A program made the translations under genes and the position numbers. From positions 2,356,001-2,420,000 of the forward strand of contig NZ_CP080998.1 in assembly GCF_019645835.1 (NCBI RefSeq): a stretch of DNA of 64,000 nt, given 5' to 3'. Below the pieces are notes generated by a model. It searched no databases. It was not told the DNA's origin and saw only the letters and a program-made list of their open reading frames with translations. This document shows, piece by piece, positions 21,894-30,247 of the stretch (position 1 is the first letter of the stretch; each line of letters opens with the position of its first letter). Source of the stretch: Mycolicibacterium holsaticum DSM 44478 = JCM 12374. Lineage in GTDB: Bacteria; Actinomycetota; Actinomycetes; Mycobacteriales; Mycobacteriaceae.

Positions 21894-22745
21894 ATGCTGC
21901 GGGTCGCCGTCCCGAACAAAGGCACGCTGTCCGAACCGGCCTCCGAGATCCTGTCGGAGGCGGGATACCGTCGCCGCACCGACGCCAAGGACCTGACCGT
22001 CGTCGACCCGACCAACCACGTCGAGTTCTTCTTCCTGCGGCCCAAAGACATTGCCATCTATGTCGGGTCCGGGGAGCTCGACTTCGGTATCACCGGACGC
22101 GACCTGGCCGCCGAATCCGATGCCCCGGTCCGCGAACGGTTGGCGCTGGGGTTCGGTTACTCCACCTTCCGGTACGCGGCTCCGGCCGGGCGCAGCTGGC
22201 GCGTCGAGGATCTCGCGGGTAAGCGGATCGCCACGGCGTTTCCGAACCTGGTCCGAAAGGACCTGGCAGCCAGGGCGATCGACGCCACGGTGATCCGCCT
22301 CGACGGCGCAGTGGAGATCTCGGTGCAGCTCGGCGTCGCCGACGCGATCGCCGACGTGGTGGGTTCGGGCCGGACTTTGGGCCTGCACAACCTGGTGGCG
22401 TTCGGGGAGTCGCTGTGCGACTCGGAGGCGGTGCTCGTCGAACGCATCGACGCCTCCGACGACAACCGCTCGGCGCGTGACCAATTGGCCGGGCGCGTGC
22501 AGGGTGTGGTGTTCGGCCAGCAGTACCTGATGTTGGACTACGACTGTCCACGCAGCGTGCTCGACGAGGCGATCGCCGTCACCCCCGGGCTGGAATCGCC
22601 CACCATCGCCTCGCTGGCCGATACGGCGTGGGTGGCCGTGCGTGCACTGGTCCCGCGTCGTGACGTCAACCCGATCATGGACGAGTTGGCCGCCATCGGC
22701 GCGAAGGCGATCCTGGCCTCCGACATCCGGTTCTGCCGCATCTGA
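21894..22745 (+). CDS. hisG: ATP phosphoribosyltransferase HisG (long form)
   Basis: Condenses ATP with PRPP in the first, committed step of histidine synthesis. At 283 residues it is the long form with a C-terminal ACT-like regulatory domain ([17 protein letters not shown] region to the end), inhibited by histidine in mycobacteria. Visible motifs are [10 protein letters not shown], the substrate pocket [13 protein letters not shown], and the PRPP loop in [13 protein letters not shown]. The ATG at 21894 matches the family; a GTG at 21885 overlapping the hisE stop (GTGA) would add three residues and is equally compatible with coupling. It is in one operon with hisE. Confidence 0.96.
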   Translation: MLRVAVPNKGTLSEPASEILSEAGYRRRTDAKDLTVVDPTNHVEFFFLRPKDIAIYVGSGELDFGITGRDLAAESDAPVRERLALGFGYSTFRYAAPAGRSWRVEDLAGKRIATAFPNLVRKDLAARAIDATVIRLDGAVEISVQLGVADAIADVVGSGRTLGLHNLVAFGESLCDSEAVLVERIDASDDNRSARDQLAGRVQGVVFGQQYLMLDYDCPRSVLDEAIAVTPGLESPTIASLADTAWVAVRALVPRRDVNPIMDELAAIGAKAILASDIRFCRI

Positions 22746-22812
22746 TTCAGCCTGACGGTGCGCGTGGGCCGTGTTAGCGTCCGATTGGCGTATCCACCGG
22801 TCGGAGGTCGAC

Positions 22813-23295
22813 ATGACGCATGCCCTCGTACTCTTGCTCGCGCTCCTGATCGGTGTGATCGCCGGGCTGCGGGCGTTCACGGCACCTGCGGTGGTGTCGT
22901 GGGGCGCGGTGCTGGGCTGGATCGACCTGGACGACAAGTGGTCTGAGTGGATGGGCCACCCGATCACCGTCACGCTGTTGACGATCTTCCTTCTGGTGGA
23001 GTTGGTCACCGACCAACTGCCGCGGACGCCGAGCCGCAAGACCACACCCCAGTTCGTGTTCCGGCTGATCATGGGCGGGTTCGCCGGTGCCGTCATCGGC
23101 AGCGCCTCGTTCCACACCTTCAGCGCGCTGGGCGCCGGGATCCTGGGTGCGGTGCTCGGCACCCTGGCCGGCGCGGCGGCGCGCGAGCGGCTGGCATCGC
23201 TGCGCAGCGGCCAGGACCGGCCCGGAGCCATCCTCGAGGACATCGTCGCGGTCGGCGGCGGATTCCTGATCGCGTTCCTCGTCAGCCTGCTCTGA
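22813..23295 (+). CDS. DUF4126 membrane protein (Rv2120c-like)
   Basis: A 160-residue integral membrane protein of the DUF4126 family. A strong GGAGGT (22803-22808) 4 nt before the ATG at 22813 fixes the start; an upstream frame from 22771 is not supported. Hydrophobic segments are ALVLLLALLIGVIAGL with the conserved GLRAFTAPAVV, a second near VTLLTIFLLVEL, a Gly-rich pair around FVFRLIMGGFAGAVIG and GAGILGAVLGTLAG, and a last one at the C-terminus. Gly-rich helices resemble small transport or pore proteins, but no function is established. It precedes the disulfide reductase gene by 10 nt and is probably co-transcribed. Confidence 0.85.
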   Translation: MTHALVLLLALLIGVIAGLRAFTAPAVVSWGAVLGWIDLDDKWSEWMGHPITVTLLTIFLLVELVTDQLPRTPSRKTTPQFVFRLIMGGFAGAVIGSASFHTFSALGAGILGAVLGTLAGAAARERLASLRSGQDRPGAILEDIVAVGGGFLIAFLVSLL

Positions 23296-23305
23296 GGAGC
23301 AGACC

Positions 23306-24676
23306 GTGGCAGAGAAGTTCGACGCGATCATCGTCGGCGCCGGTCAAGCCGGTCCACCGCTGGCGGGCCGGCTGACGAAGGCTGGACAGAAGGTGGCGGT
23401 GATCGAGCGCAAACTGATCGGCGGCACCTGCGTGAACTACGGTTGCATCCCGACCAAGACGATGGTGGCCAGCGCGCACACCGCACACCTGGCCCGGCGC
23501 GGAGCCGAATACGGCGTCGGCACAGGCGATGTCACGATCGATATGGGCAAGGTGAAGGCTCGCAAGGACACCATCGTCGACGACGACCGCGAGGGTGTGG
23601 AGAGCTGGCTGGCCGGCATGCCCGGGTGTACGGTCGTGCGCGGCCATGCCCGGTTCGAGACCCCGCACACGATCCGCGTCGACGACCGGGTGCTGCGCGC
23701 CGACCAAATCTTCCTCAACGTCGGTGGCCGCGCGGTGGCACCCGACATGCCCGGGTTGTCCGAGGTCGACTACATGACCAACGTCGGGATCCTGCAACTG
23801 GACACGGTGCCAGAGCATCTGGTCATCATCGGTGGCAGCTACATCGCGTTGGAGTTCGCGCAGATGTACCGGCGGTTCGGCGCCCGGGTCACGGTCATCG
23901 AGCGGGGGCCGCGGCTGACGTCAAAAGAGGACCGGGACGTCTCGGCCGCCATCAGGGACATCCTCGAAGCCGAGGGCATCGACGTCGTCCTCGACGCGAC
24001 CGCGAGCCGGTTCACCAAGCGCGACGGTGGTTTTGAGGTGACACCCCGCAACGGCGCGCGTCCCATCGCAGGCACCCACCTGCTCGTCGCGGTCGGTCGC
24101 CAGCCCAACACCGACGATCTGGGCCTGGACAAGGCCGGTGTCGAAACCGATGCGCGCGGCTACATCGTCGTCGACGATCAGCTGCGCACCAACGTCGGGC
24201 ACATCTGGGCGATGGGCGACTGCAACGGTCGCGGCGCGTTCACCCACACGTCGTACAACGACTTCGAGATCGTCGCGGCCAACTTGCTCGACGACGACCC
24301 GCGCCGGGTCAGCGACCGCGTGCTGACGTACGCGCTCTACATCGATCCGCCGCTGGGCCGCGCCGGTATGACGGTCGAGGAGGTCCGCCGGTCGGGCCGA
24401 AAGGCGTTGGTGGGTAAGCGCCCGATGACACGGGTCGGGCGTGCGGTGGAGAAAGGCGAGACCAAGGGCTTCATGAAAGTCGTGGTGGACGCCGAAACCG
24501 AGAGGATCCTCGGTGCGGCGATTCTCGGCGTCGGCGGCGACGAGGTCATCCACGCGATCCTCGACATCATGACCGCCGACGAGCCCTACACCGCGATCTC
24601 ACGCACCATGCACATCCACCCCACGGTCAGCGAGTTGGTGCCGACGATGCTGCAGGAGATGACACCGCTGACGTAG
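23306..24676 (+). CDS. FAD-dependent pyridine nucleotide-disulfide oxidoreductase
   Basis: A 456-residue flavoprotein of the lipoamide dehydrogenase/glutathione reductase family. It has an N-terminal FAD motif IVGAGQAGPPLAGRL, the redox-active disulfide in GGTCVNYGCIPTKT (C-x4-C), a second NAD(P) Rossmann motif (VIIGGSYIALEFAQM), the FAD region GHIWAMGDCNG, and the C-terminal active-site HPTVSE on the partner subunit. It resembles proteins often labelled mercuric reductase, but it lacks the C-terminal vicinal cysteines and the N-terminal metal-binding domain of MerA, so I do not use that name. It starts with GTG with a GAGGAG site upstream. Its 3' end overlaps the convergent flavodoxin gene by 50 nt. 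Substrate unknown. Confidence 0.88.
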   Translation: MAEKFDAIIVGAGQAGPPLAGRLTKAGQKVAVIERKLIGGTCVNYGCIPTKTMVASAHTAHLARRGAEYGVGTGDVTIDMGKVKARKDTIVDDDREGVESWLAGMPGCTVVRGHARFETPHTIRVDDRVLRADQIFLNVGGRAVAPDMPGLSEVDYMTNVGILQLDTVPEHLVIIGGSYIALEFAQMYRRFGARVTVIERGPRLTSKEDRDVSAAIRDILEAEGIDVVLDATASRFTKRDGGFEVTPRNGARPIAGTHLLVAVGRQPNTDDLGLDKAGVETDARGYIVVDDQLRTNVGHIWAMGDCNGRGAFTHTSYNDFEIVAANLLDDDPRRVSDRVLTYALYIDPPLGRAGMTVEEVRRSGRKALVGKRPMTRVGRAVEKGETKGFMKVVVDAETERILGAAILGVGGDEVIHAILDIMTADEPYTAISRTMHIHPTVSELVPTMLQEMTPLT

Positions 24677-25274
24677 CCGAGCGCCCGACGTTGAGTTGCC
24701 GCGCCACCAGCGCCACCCGCGCACCAAGATGACGGCACGTCTGCACATCGGAGGCGTGCATCTGATCGACCCCGGCGTCCACGTCGGTCTGCGCACCCGC
24801 ACCCAGCCAGAAGCCCAGCCGGTTCAAATCGTCCTCGCTGCCGCGCGAACTGTTCCAGCCCGGCGGCAGGCCCAAATTGACCCAGTGCATGTGGTGCTGT
24901 GCGGCGAACAGGGCCAGCGACGTCAGCGTGCCGAGCTTGTCACCGCTTTTGGCCCCGGAATTGGTGAAGCCCGCGGCGACCTTGTCCCGCCAGGCGCCCT
25001 CGATGCAGCGCCTGCCGGTCTTCTCGGCGAACGCCTGAAATCCTGCCGAGACGTTGCCCATGTAGGTGGCGCTGCCGAAGACGATGCCGTCGGCGCGGTC
25101 CAGCGCGTCCCAGTCGGTCTCGGTCATCCGGTCGAGCGCGATCACCCTGACGTCCGCGCCGACCTCGCGCGCGCCGGCCGCCACGGCGTCGGCGAGCACC
25201 GCGGTGTGCCCGAACCCGGAATGGTATGCGACCGTCAGTGCGGGCGCAGCGATGTCAGAACCGTTGTGTCTCAT
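24627..25274 (-). CDS. Flavodoxin family protein (WrbA/NAD(P)H:quinone oxidoreductase-like)
   Basis: A 215-residue flavodoxin-fold protein. The FMN phosphate loop is VAYHSGFGHTAVLAD (residues ~15-29), the later flavin-contact segment is GIVFGSATYMGNVS, and a third is AAGFTNSGAKSGDK. These resemble WrbA-type NAD(P)H:quinone reductases. The start is ATG 25274, one base after the stop of the SRPBCC gene (TGATATG), so it is the last gene of an ArsR-SRPBCC-flavodoxin operon. The last ~30 residues lie antisense to the end of the disulfide reductase gene and are low-complexity Ala/Ser. It probably reduces quinones or acts in a redox response controlled by the ArsR-type repressor. Confidence 0.87.
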   Translation of the reverse strand: MRHNGSDIAAPALTVAYHSGFGHTAVLADAVAAGAREVGADVRVIALDRMTETDWDALDRADGIVFGSATYMGNVSAGFQAFAEKTGRRCIEGAWRDKVAAGFTNSGAKSGDKLGTLTSLALFAAQHHMHWVNLGLPPGWNSSRGSEDDLNRLGFWLGAGAQTDVDAGVDQMHASDVQTCRHLGARVALVARQLNVGRSATSAVSSPAASSAPTR

Positions 25275-25275
25275 A

Positions 25276-25779
25276 TCAATTGAACTCCAGCCGTGCTGAA
25301 CCAGTGATTTCTTGACGACGGGTCGCCCAGTCCGGCAACTTCTCACCGGCAAGGTGGGCTTCCAGTCGGTCCAAAAAGGCGTGGGTGCCGCTTCGGAACC
25401 CCGAAGCGTTGCGCACGCCCAGGCCGCGGTGGCTGAACCGCAGCAGGGTGCCGTCGCCGTCGGGGGTCAGCTCGTAGCGCACGACGCCGTCTTCGACGAT
25501 CGGCTGCTTCCATTCGTGCTCAAGGACATTGGGCGGGTCCCACACCAGGATGCGGCCGGTCATCCGCTTGCGCTCGGGGGGCAGCGGGGGACCGGTGGCG
25601 ACCATTTCGATCGAACCGCCGGCGCGGGCGTCGATCGTCGTCTCGCCGAACCACTCCCTACGCTCTGCGGGGTCGGTGATCGCCGACCACACCGCCTCCA
25701 CCGGGTACGGCAGGCGACGCTCGAAGGTGAGCACCGCGCGGTCGCCCTCGACGGTGAGCCGCCCTTCGCGCCCGGTCAT
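25276..25779 (-). CDS. SRPBCC (AHSA1-like) domain protein
   Basis: A 167-residue protein of the START/SRPBCC superfamily, AHSA1 (activator of Hsp90 ATPase) branch. The hydrophobic-pocket fold is seen in FERRLPYPVEAVWSAITDP (residues ~18-36), REWFGE, the strand-rich middle (GRILVWDPPNVLEHEW) and the long C-terminal helix THAFLDRLEAHLAGE. The ATG at 25779 overlaps the stop of the upstream ArsR-type regulator (ATGA), a pairing common in actinobacteria, where the SRPBCC protein is the regulator's main target. It is followed one base later by a flavodoxin gene. It probably binds a small hydrophobic molecule; which one is unknown. Confidence 0.88.
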   Translation of the reverse strand: MTGREGRLTVEGDRAVLTFERRLPYPVEAVWSAITDPAERREWFGETTIDARAGGSIEMVATGPPLPPERKRMTGRILVWDPPNVLEHEWKQPIVEDGVVRYELTPDGDGTLLRFSHRGLGVRNASGFRSGTHAFLDRLEAHLAGEKLPDWATRRQEITGSARLEFN

Positions 25780-26093
25780 GACCGGTCCCGGTGCGTGTCG
25801 TGCAGATGGCGCTCCAGGGCGTCGAGATGATCGGCCCAGTAGCGCCGGTAGCGGTCGATCCAATCGTCGATGGCGACCAGGCCGTCGGCGCGCAACGCGT
25901 AGATCCGCCGCTGGGCATCGGGCCGGACCTCGACCAGCCCGACCTCGCGCAGCACCCGCAGGTGCCGTGACACCGTCGGCTGGGTCAGCTCGGGCAGCGT
26001 CGCCACCAGCTCGCCCGCGGTGCGCTCACCGTCGATGAGCGCGTCCAGAAGGGCGCGCCTGCTCGGTTCGGCGACGGCTTCGAAGACGTCCAT
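25776..26093 (-). CDS. ArsR/SmtB-type winged-helix repressor
   Basis: A 105-residue dimeric-type winged-helix regulator of the ArsR family (SdpR/PagR-like). The DNA-contact helix is LTQPTVSRHLRVLREVGLVEV (residues ~36-56), preceded by EPSRRALLDALIDGERTAGELV. No metal-binding CxC motif is present, so sensing of metal is unlikely. The ATG at 26093 is preceded by AATACT on the minus strand 6 nt upstream, and a perfect 18-nt palindrome (26110-26127) lies immediately behind it; autoregulation is likely. It heads a three-gene operon with SRPBCC and flavodoxin genes, all with 4-nt overlap or 1-nt spacing. The inducer is unknown. Confidence 0.9.
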   Translation of the reverse strand: MDVFEAVAEPSRRALLDALIDGERTAGELVATLPELTQPTVSRHLRVLREVGLVEVRPDAQRRIYALRADGLVAIDDWIDRYRRYWADHLDALERHLHDTHRDRS

Positions 26094-26109
26094 GCCCCTA
26101 GTATTGCAC

Positions 26110-26127
26110 TGCATCTATATAGATGCA
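26110..26127. promoter_or_regulatory. Perfect 18-nt palindromic operator of the ArsR-type operon
   Basis: TGCATCTATATAGATGCA is identical to its own reverse complement. It sits 17 nt upstream of the ArsR start codon, just behind a -10-like AATACT (minus strand, 26100-26105), so a bound dimer would block RNA polymerase. It is AT-rich in an otherwise GC-rich sequence. Confidence 0.8.
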
Positions 26128-26138
26128 AACACATATAG

Positions 26139-26936
26139 TTAGGGGCGGCGTTGCACCAGCAGCGTCTGCGCCGAGGTGCCGATGAAACCCCGGCGGTCGA
26201 AGATCTCCGCAGTGGTCACCCCGATACCGTCGGGGCCGATCGAGCCGCGGGCCCGCAACGCGAAATCGGTGCCGGTCGGTAGCCGGTGCAGGTGCACGGC
26301 GGTGTCGGTGTTCATGAACACGAACTGTTCGGGGTCCAGCGCCGCACCCGCGCCGTTGGCCGAATCGACGACCAGCGCCAGCGCCTGCAGATCGGTCATC
26401 GGCTCGGAATCCACCAGCGGGACAAGCGGGCTGAGCCAGATCACGTTTCCGGTGTCGCCGGTGTCGGGCTGCCTGCGCCAGCTCACGGTCTCGAGATAGC
26501 CCGCTGCGCCCTGCCAGCCGTGCGGCACGGACACCGACTCGCCCTCGACCAGCGGGGGATAGCGGTCGGTGGCCGCGTCGGCGGTGTCACCCGGCGCCAG
26601 CAGCCACGCCGTGACCCGCGCAACCGTCCGATAGGTGTCGTCGGGCCGCAGCGCGGACATCTCGGCGACCATCAACGAGATCCGTTTACCCGGGCGGTCC
26701 ACCCACGCCCGCACCCGCACCCGGGTCACCGGGATCGCACCGAGGATGTCCAGGGTCAACCGGCCGATGCGTAGGCCCGAATCGGCGGCGAGCGCCTCGA
26801 TGTGCTTGGTCATCAACGCCAGCGGCGGTGAGCCGTGCTGGATTTCGGCATCCCAGTTGCTGCGGGTGCCGTCCGTGGAGTCGAAGATCGCGACCTCGCC
26901 GTCGACGCCGACCCGGCGGTAGTGACAGTCGATCAT
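26139..26936 (-). CDS. Acyl-CoA thioesterase-like protein (double hotdog)
   Basis: A 265-residue protein resembling the TesB/acyl-CoA thioesterase family with two hotdog domains. The N-terminal half carries the segment HGSPPLALMTKHIE, with a His typical of the first hotdog, and MVAEMSALRPDDTYRTVARVTAWLL. The second half includes a substrate-facing region DLQALALVVDSANG and TDTAVHLHRLPTGTDFALRARG. The ATG at 26936 overlaps the stop of the RecB-like exonuclease gene (ATGA), so the pair is coupled. Longer upstream reading is antisense low-complexity. It could hydrolyse fatty or modified acyl-CoA; no specific substrate can be read. Confidence 0.8.
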   Translation of the reverse strand: MIDCHYRRVGVDGEVAIFDSTDGTRSNWDAEIQHGSPPLALMTKHIEALAADSGLRIGRLTLDILGAIPVTRVRVRAWVDRPGKRISLMVAEMSALRPDDTYRTVARVTAWLLAPGDTADAATDRYPPLVEGESVSVPHGWQGAAGYLETVSWRRQPDTGDTGNVIWLSPLVPLVDSEPMTDLQALALVVDSANGAGAALDPEQFVFMNTDTAVHLHRLPTGTDFALRARGSIGPDGIGVTTAEIFDRRGFIGTSAQTLLVQRRP

Positions 26937-27832
26937 GCGGCCGGCTCCGCGGTGTGCAGCACGACGTCGGCTGTGTGGTCCTCGCCCTCGTCGGGAACCT
27001 GCGGCCAGCCCGGATACGGCGGCGGGGTACCGCCGAACACCGGGCAGTGCGCATGGTGGGCGCACCAGTCGCACATCCGCGACGGGCTGGGCCGGAAATC
27101 GCCGGTGGCCCCCGCGGCCTGGATCGCCCGCCAGATGGCCATCAGCGTCTTCTCGAACCGCAACAGCTCGTCGAGGTCGGGGGTGTAGTCCAGGATCTGG
27201 CCGTCGGCCAGATACAGCAGCCGCAGCCGGGTGGGCACCACGCCGCGTGAGCGCAGCAGCGCCACCGCGTAGAACTTCATCTGGAACATGGCCTTGAACT
27301 CGGCCAGCGCGCGCGCCTCCGGCGGAGCCTTGCCGGTCTTGTAGTCGACCACGCGAAGTTCACCGGTGGGGGCGACGTCGATGCGGTCGACGAAACCCCG
27401 CAGCAGCGTGCCGTCCTCCAGTTCGACCTCGACACGTTGTTCACAGCTGTCCGGGTCGAACCGCGTCGGATCCTCCAGCCGGTAGTAGCCCGACAACAGC
27501 GCCCGCGCCTCGTCCAGCAGCTCGGGGCCGATCTCGTCGGCGAGCTCGGGCTCGGCCGCCACCAGCTGTTCGGCGGCCGGGGCCACGAGCGTCATCGCTG
27601 TCTCACGGCCTCGTTCGGCGGCGGGCAGCGCGTAGAGCCGCTCCAGCGCGGCATGCACCACCGAGCCGCGCACCTGCGCGGCCGAGGGTGGTTCGGGTAA
27701 CCGGTCGATGGCGCGGAACCGGTACAGCAGCGGGCACTGCTTGAAGTCGGCTGCGCGCGACGGTGACAACGCCGGGCGCCGGACCGAGCGATTCGGCTCG
27801 GCCGGCAGATCGCGCGCCGGCGGGTCGGTCAT
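26933..27832 (-). CDS. RecB-like PD-(D/E)XK exonuclease (Rv2119-like)
   Basis: A 299-residue nuclease of the PD-(D/E)XK superfamily, similar to the RecB C-terminal/Cas4-like PDDEXK_1 domain. The entry motif SPSRAADFKQCPLLYRFR (residues ~23-40) has the family Cys, a long helical section includes HAALERLY, the active site is FVDRIDVAP...RVVDYKTGKAP (D-x(n)-D-x-K), and the C-terminal CDWCAHHAHC supplies three cysteines that, with the N-terminal one, probably hold a 4Fe-4S cluster. It acts on DNA ends, presumably in repair. Minus-strand TAGGCT (27839-27844) lies 6 nt upstream of its ATG, consistent with a leaderless mRNA. It is divergent from trmI. Confidence 0.9.
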   Translation of the reverse strand: MTDPPARDLPAEPNRSVRRPALSPSRAADFKQCPLLYRFRAIDRLPEPPSAAQVRGSVVHAALERLYALPAAERGRETAMTLVAPAAEQLVAAEPELADEIGPELLDEARALLSGYYRLEDPTRFDPDSCEQRVEVELEDGTLLRGFVDRIDVAPTGELRVVDYKTGKAPPEARALAEFKAMFQMKFYAVALLRSRGVVPTRLRLLYLADGQILDYTPDLDELLRFEKTLMAIWRAIQAAGATGDFRPSPSRMCDWCAHHAHCPVFGGTPPPYPGWPQVPDEGEDHTADVVLHTAEPAA

Positions 27833-27900
27833 AGGGGCAGCCTATGACCCGGCTCTGACAACCCCGGGCAGCGCCGGCGGCGCGTCGACTGGCACGCTGA

Positions 27901-29048
<1,148 letters not shown>

Positions 29049-29053
29049 CGCGG

Positions 29054-29602
29054 TCAGCGCGTCGGTGTCGGCGAGGGTTCCTTGTCCGCGTACAGCAGCA
29101 CGTCGGCGGTCTGACGGGTCAGCTGCCAGTTGTCCGGGGCGGGGCTGAACTCCATCGGAAAGGTGAAGTCGCCGGCCTGCGGATCGGCGGGCTTGATGAC
29201 GATGCGCGCGACGATGTCGCCTGCGCCGTCCTGTGACCAGTTCATGTCCTGCGCCTCCACGGTCAGCGGGACGAAGCCGCCGTCGGCCAGGGCGCGGGCG
29301 AACTTGTCCAGCGCGGCCGCGTCGGCGGGGGTGGCGTGCTGCACCAGGTTGAGCTTCTCGGCGCCGGGCACGGCAGCGTCGGCCAACCGGTAGATCACGT
29401 CGGTCAACGCGGTGTCCGGCGGAAGCGGAACCGCCTGCGGTGCGGGCTCCGACGGCGGCACCGTCGGCGGTGCGGTGATCGGTGGCAGCGTCTCGCTGGC
29501 CGCAGGAGGGGGCGGCTCGTCGGCGCCGCACGCACCTAGCCCGAGCGCCGCCGCGATCGCGGCGGCGCCCAGGACTGCGGCACGCGTGGCGGTGCGGGAC
29601 AC
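29054..29602 (-). CDS. lppK: Lipoprotein LppK
   Basis: A 182-residue secreted lipoprotein. A basic start (MSRTATR), hydrophobic core and lipobox LGAC (residues ~22-25) are followed by a Pro-rich linker of ~35 residues. The folded C-terminal part (LADAAVPGAEKLNLVQHAT to FTFPMEFSPAPDNWQLTR) resembles the MTB12-like domain of the neighbour upstream, suggesting the two genes are related by duplication. Position beside mpa and the DUF503 gene matches Rv2116. It lies 7 nt after the MTB12-like gene and 5 nt before DUF503, so all three are one operon. Function unknown. Confidence 0.87.
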   Translation of the reverse strand: MSRTATRAAVLGAAAIAAALGLGACGADEPPPPAASETLPPITAPPTVPPSEPAPQAVPLPPDTALTDVIYRLADAAVPGAEKLNLVQHATPADAAALDKFARALADGGFVPLTVEAQDMNWSQDGAGDIVARIVIKPADPQAGDFTFPMEFSPAPDNWQLTRQTADVLLYADKEPSPTPTR

Positions 29603-29609
29603 GGACTGC

Positions 29610-30101
29610 CTAGCTCACCGCCGACATCAGCGCCATCAGCGACTGCTTGGACATTTGCCAGCCGGTCGGGCTCGGACCAGGCACGAACTGGATGACCTGA
29701 CTGGCGACACCGCCGGTGGCCGCCGTCGCGGTGACGTTGGCGGTCACCACCGGGCCGTTCTGGTCGATGTTGGCGATGGTGAACGACAGCGGGAACTTGC
29801 CTTCGGCCTGTGCCTCACGCAGCTTGGAGTCGGCGGCGACCCTTTCGATCCGGCCGATGCCGCCCTGGATGTACGGCGCCTTGCCGGCCGCTCCGCCCGG
29901 CGCGCCCAGCGCGTTGAGCGTCGTCAGCAGCGGGCCCTCGAGCTCCGGCGCCGGCGTCTGGGGCATGGGGATGTCCCACACCACCGACTGCACGGCCGGG
30001 GCGGCAGAATTTCCATTGGGTGCAACGGAAGTCACACCCGCCGCCGCACCGGCCACGACAGCAGCCGCTGCCATGCCGGTAACGAGGGATTTCAGGGTCA
30101 C
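29610..30101 (-). CDS. Secreted low-molecular-weight antigen MTB12-like protein
   Basis: A 163-residue exported protein. An N-terminal signal peptide (KSLVTGMAAAAVVAGAAAGV) lacks a lipobox cysteine, so it is Sec-exported and soluble. The mature part resembles mycobacterial MTB12/CFP-2: YIQGGIGRIERVAADSKL, then FPLSFTIANIDQNGPVVTANVT and a C-terminal GWQMSKQSLMALM. The classical MTB12 gene is elsewhere in M. tuberculosis (Rv2376c), so this is a paralogue. It heads the operon MTB12-like-lppK-DUF503 and is divergent from mpa. A 17-nt perfect inverted repeat lies between the two. Confidence 0.85.
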   Translation of the reverse strand: MTLKSLVTGMAAAAVVAGAAAGVTSVAPNGNSAAPAVQSVVWDIPMPQTPAPELEGPLLTTLNALGAPGGAAGKAPYIQGGIGRIERVAADSKLREAQAEGKFPLSFTIANIDQNGPVVTANVTATAATGGVASQVIQFVPGPSPTGWQMSKQSLMALMSAVS

Positions 30102-30155
30102 GATTGTCCTTTCGATCGGCCCAACTGAGCAGAGAGGTTAACAAGTGGTGCTGGT

Positions 30156-30172
30156 GTGTCGGATTCCGACAC
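30156..30172. promoter_or_regulatory. Inverted repeat between mpa and the MTB12-like gene
   Basis: GTGTCGGA-T-TCCGACAC is a perfect 8+1+8 inverted repeat in the 146-nt divergent promoter region. It could be an operator serving one or both genes. No regulator can be named from the sequence. Confidence 0.5.
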
Positions 30173-30247
30173 CGCACACAATGGCTGAATCGCCGGTAGC
30201 GTTGAAGTTGTTACTGCACCAAGTTCCGGTGCGGGAAGGGGCGCAAC

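Noticed and set aside
23306..24676. Mercuric reductase annotation
   Set aside because: The CVNYGC disulfide is common to the family. The C-terminal vicinal cysteine pair and the N-terminal metal-binding domain of MerA are missing.
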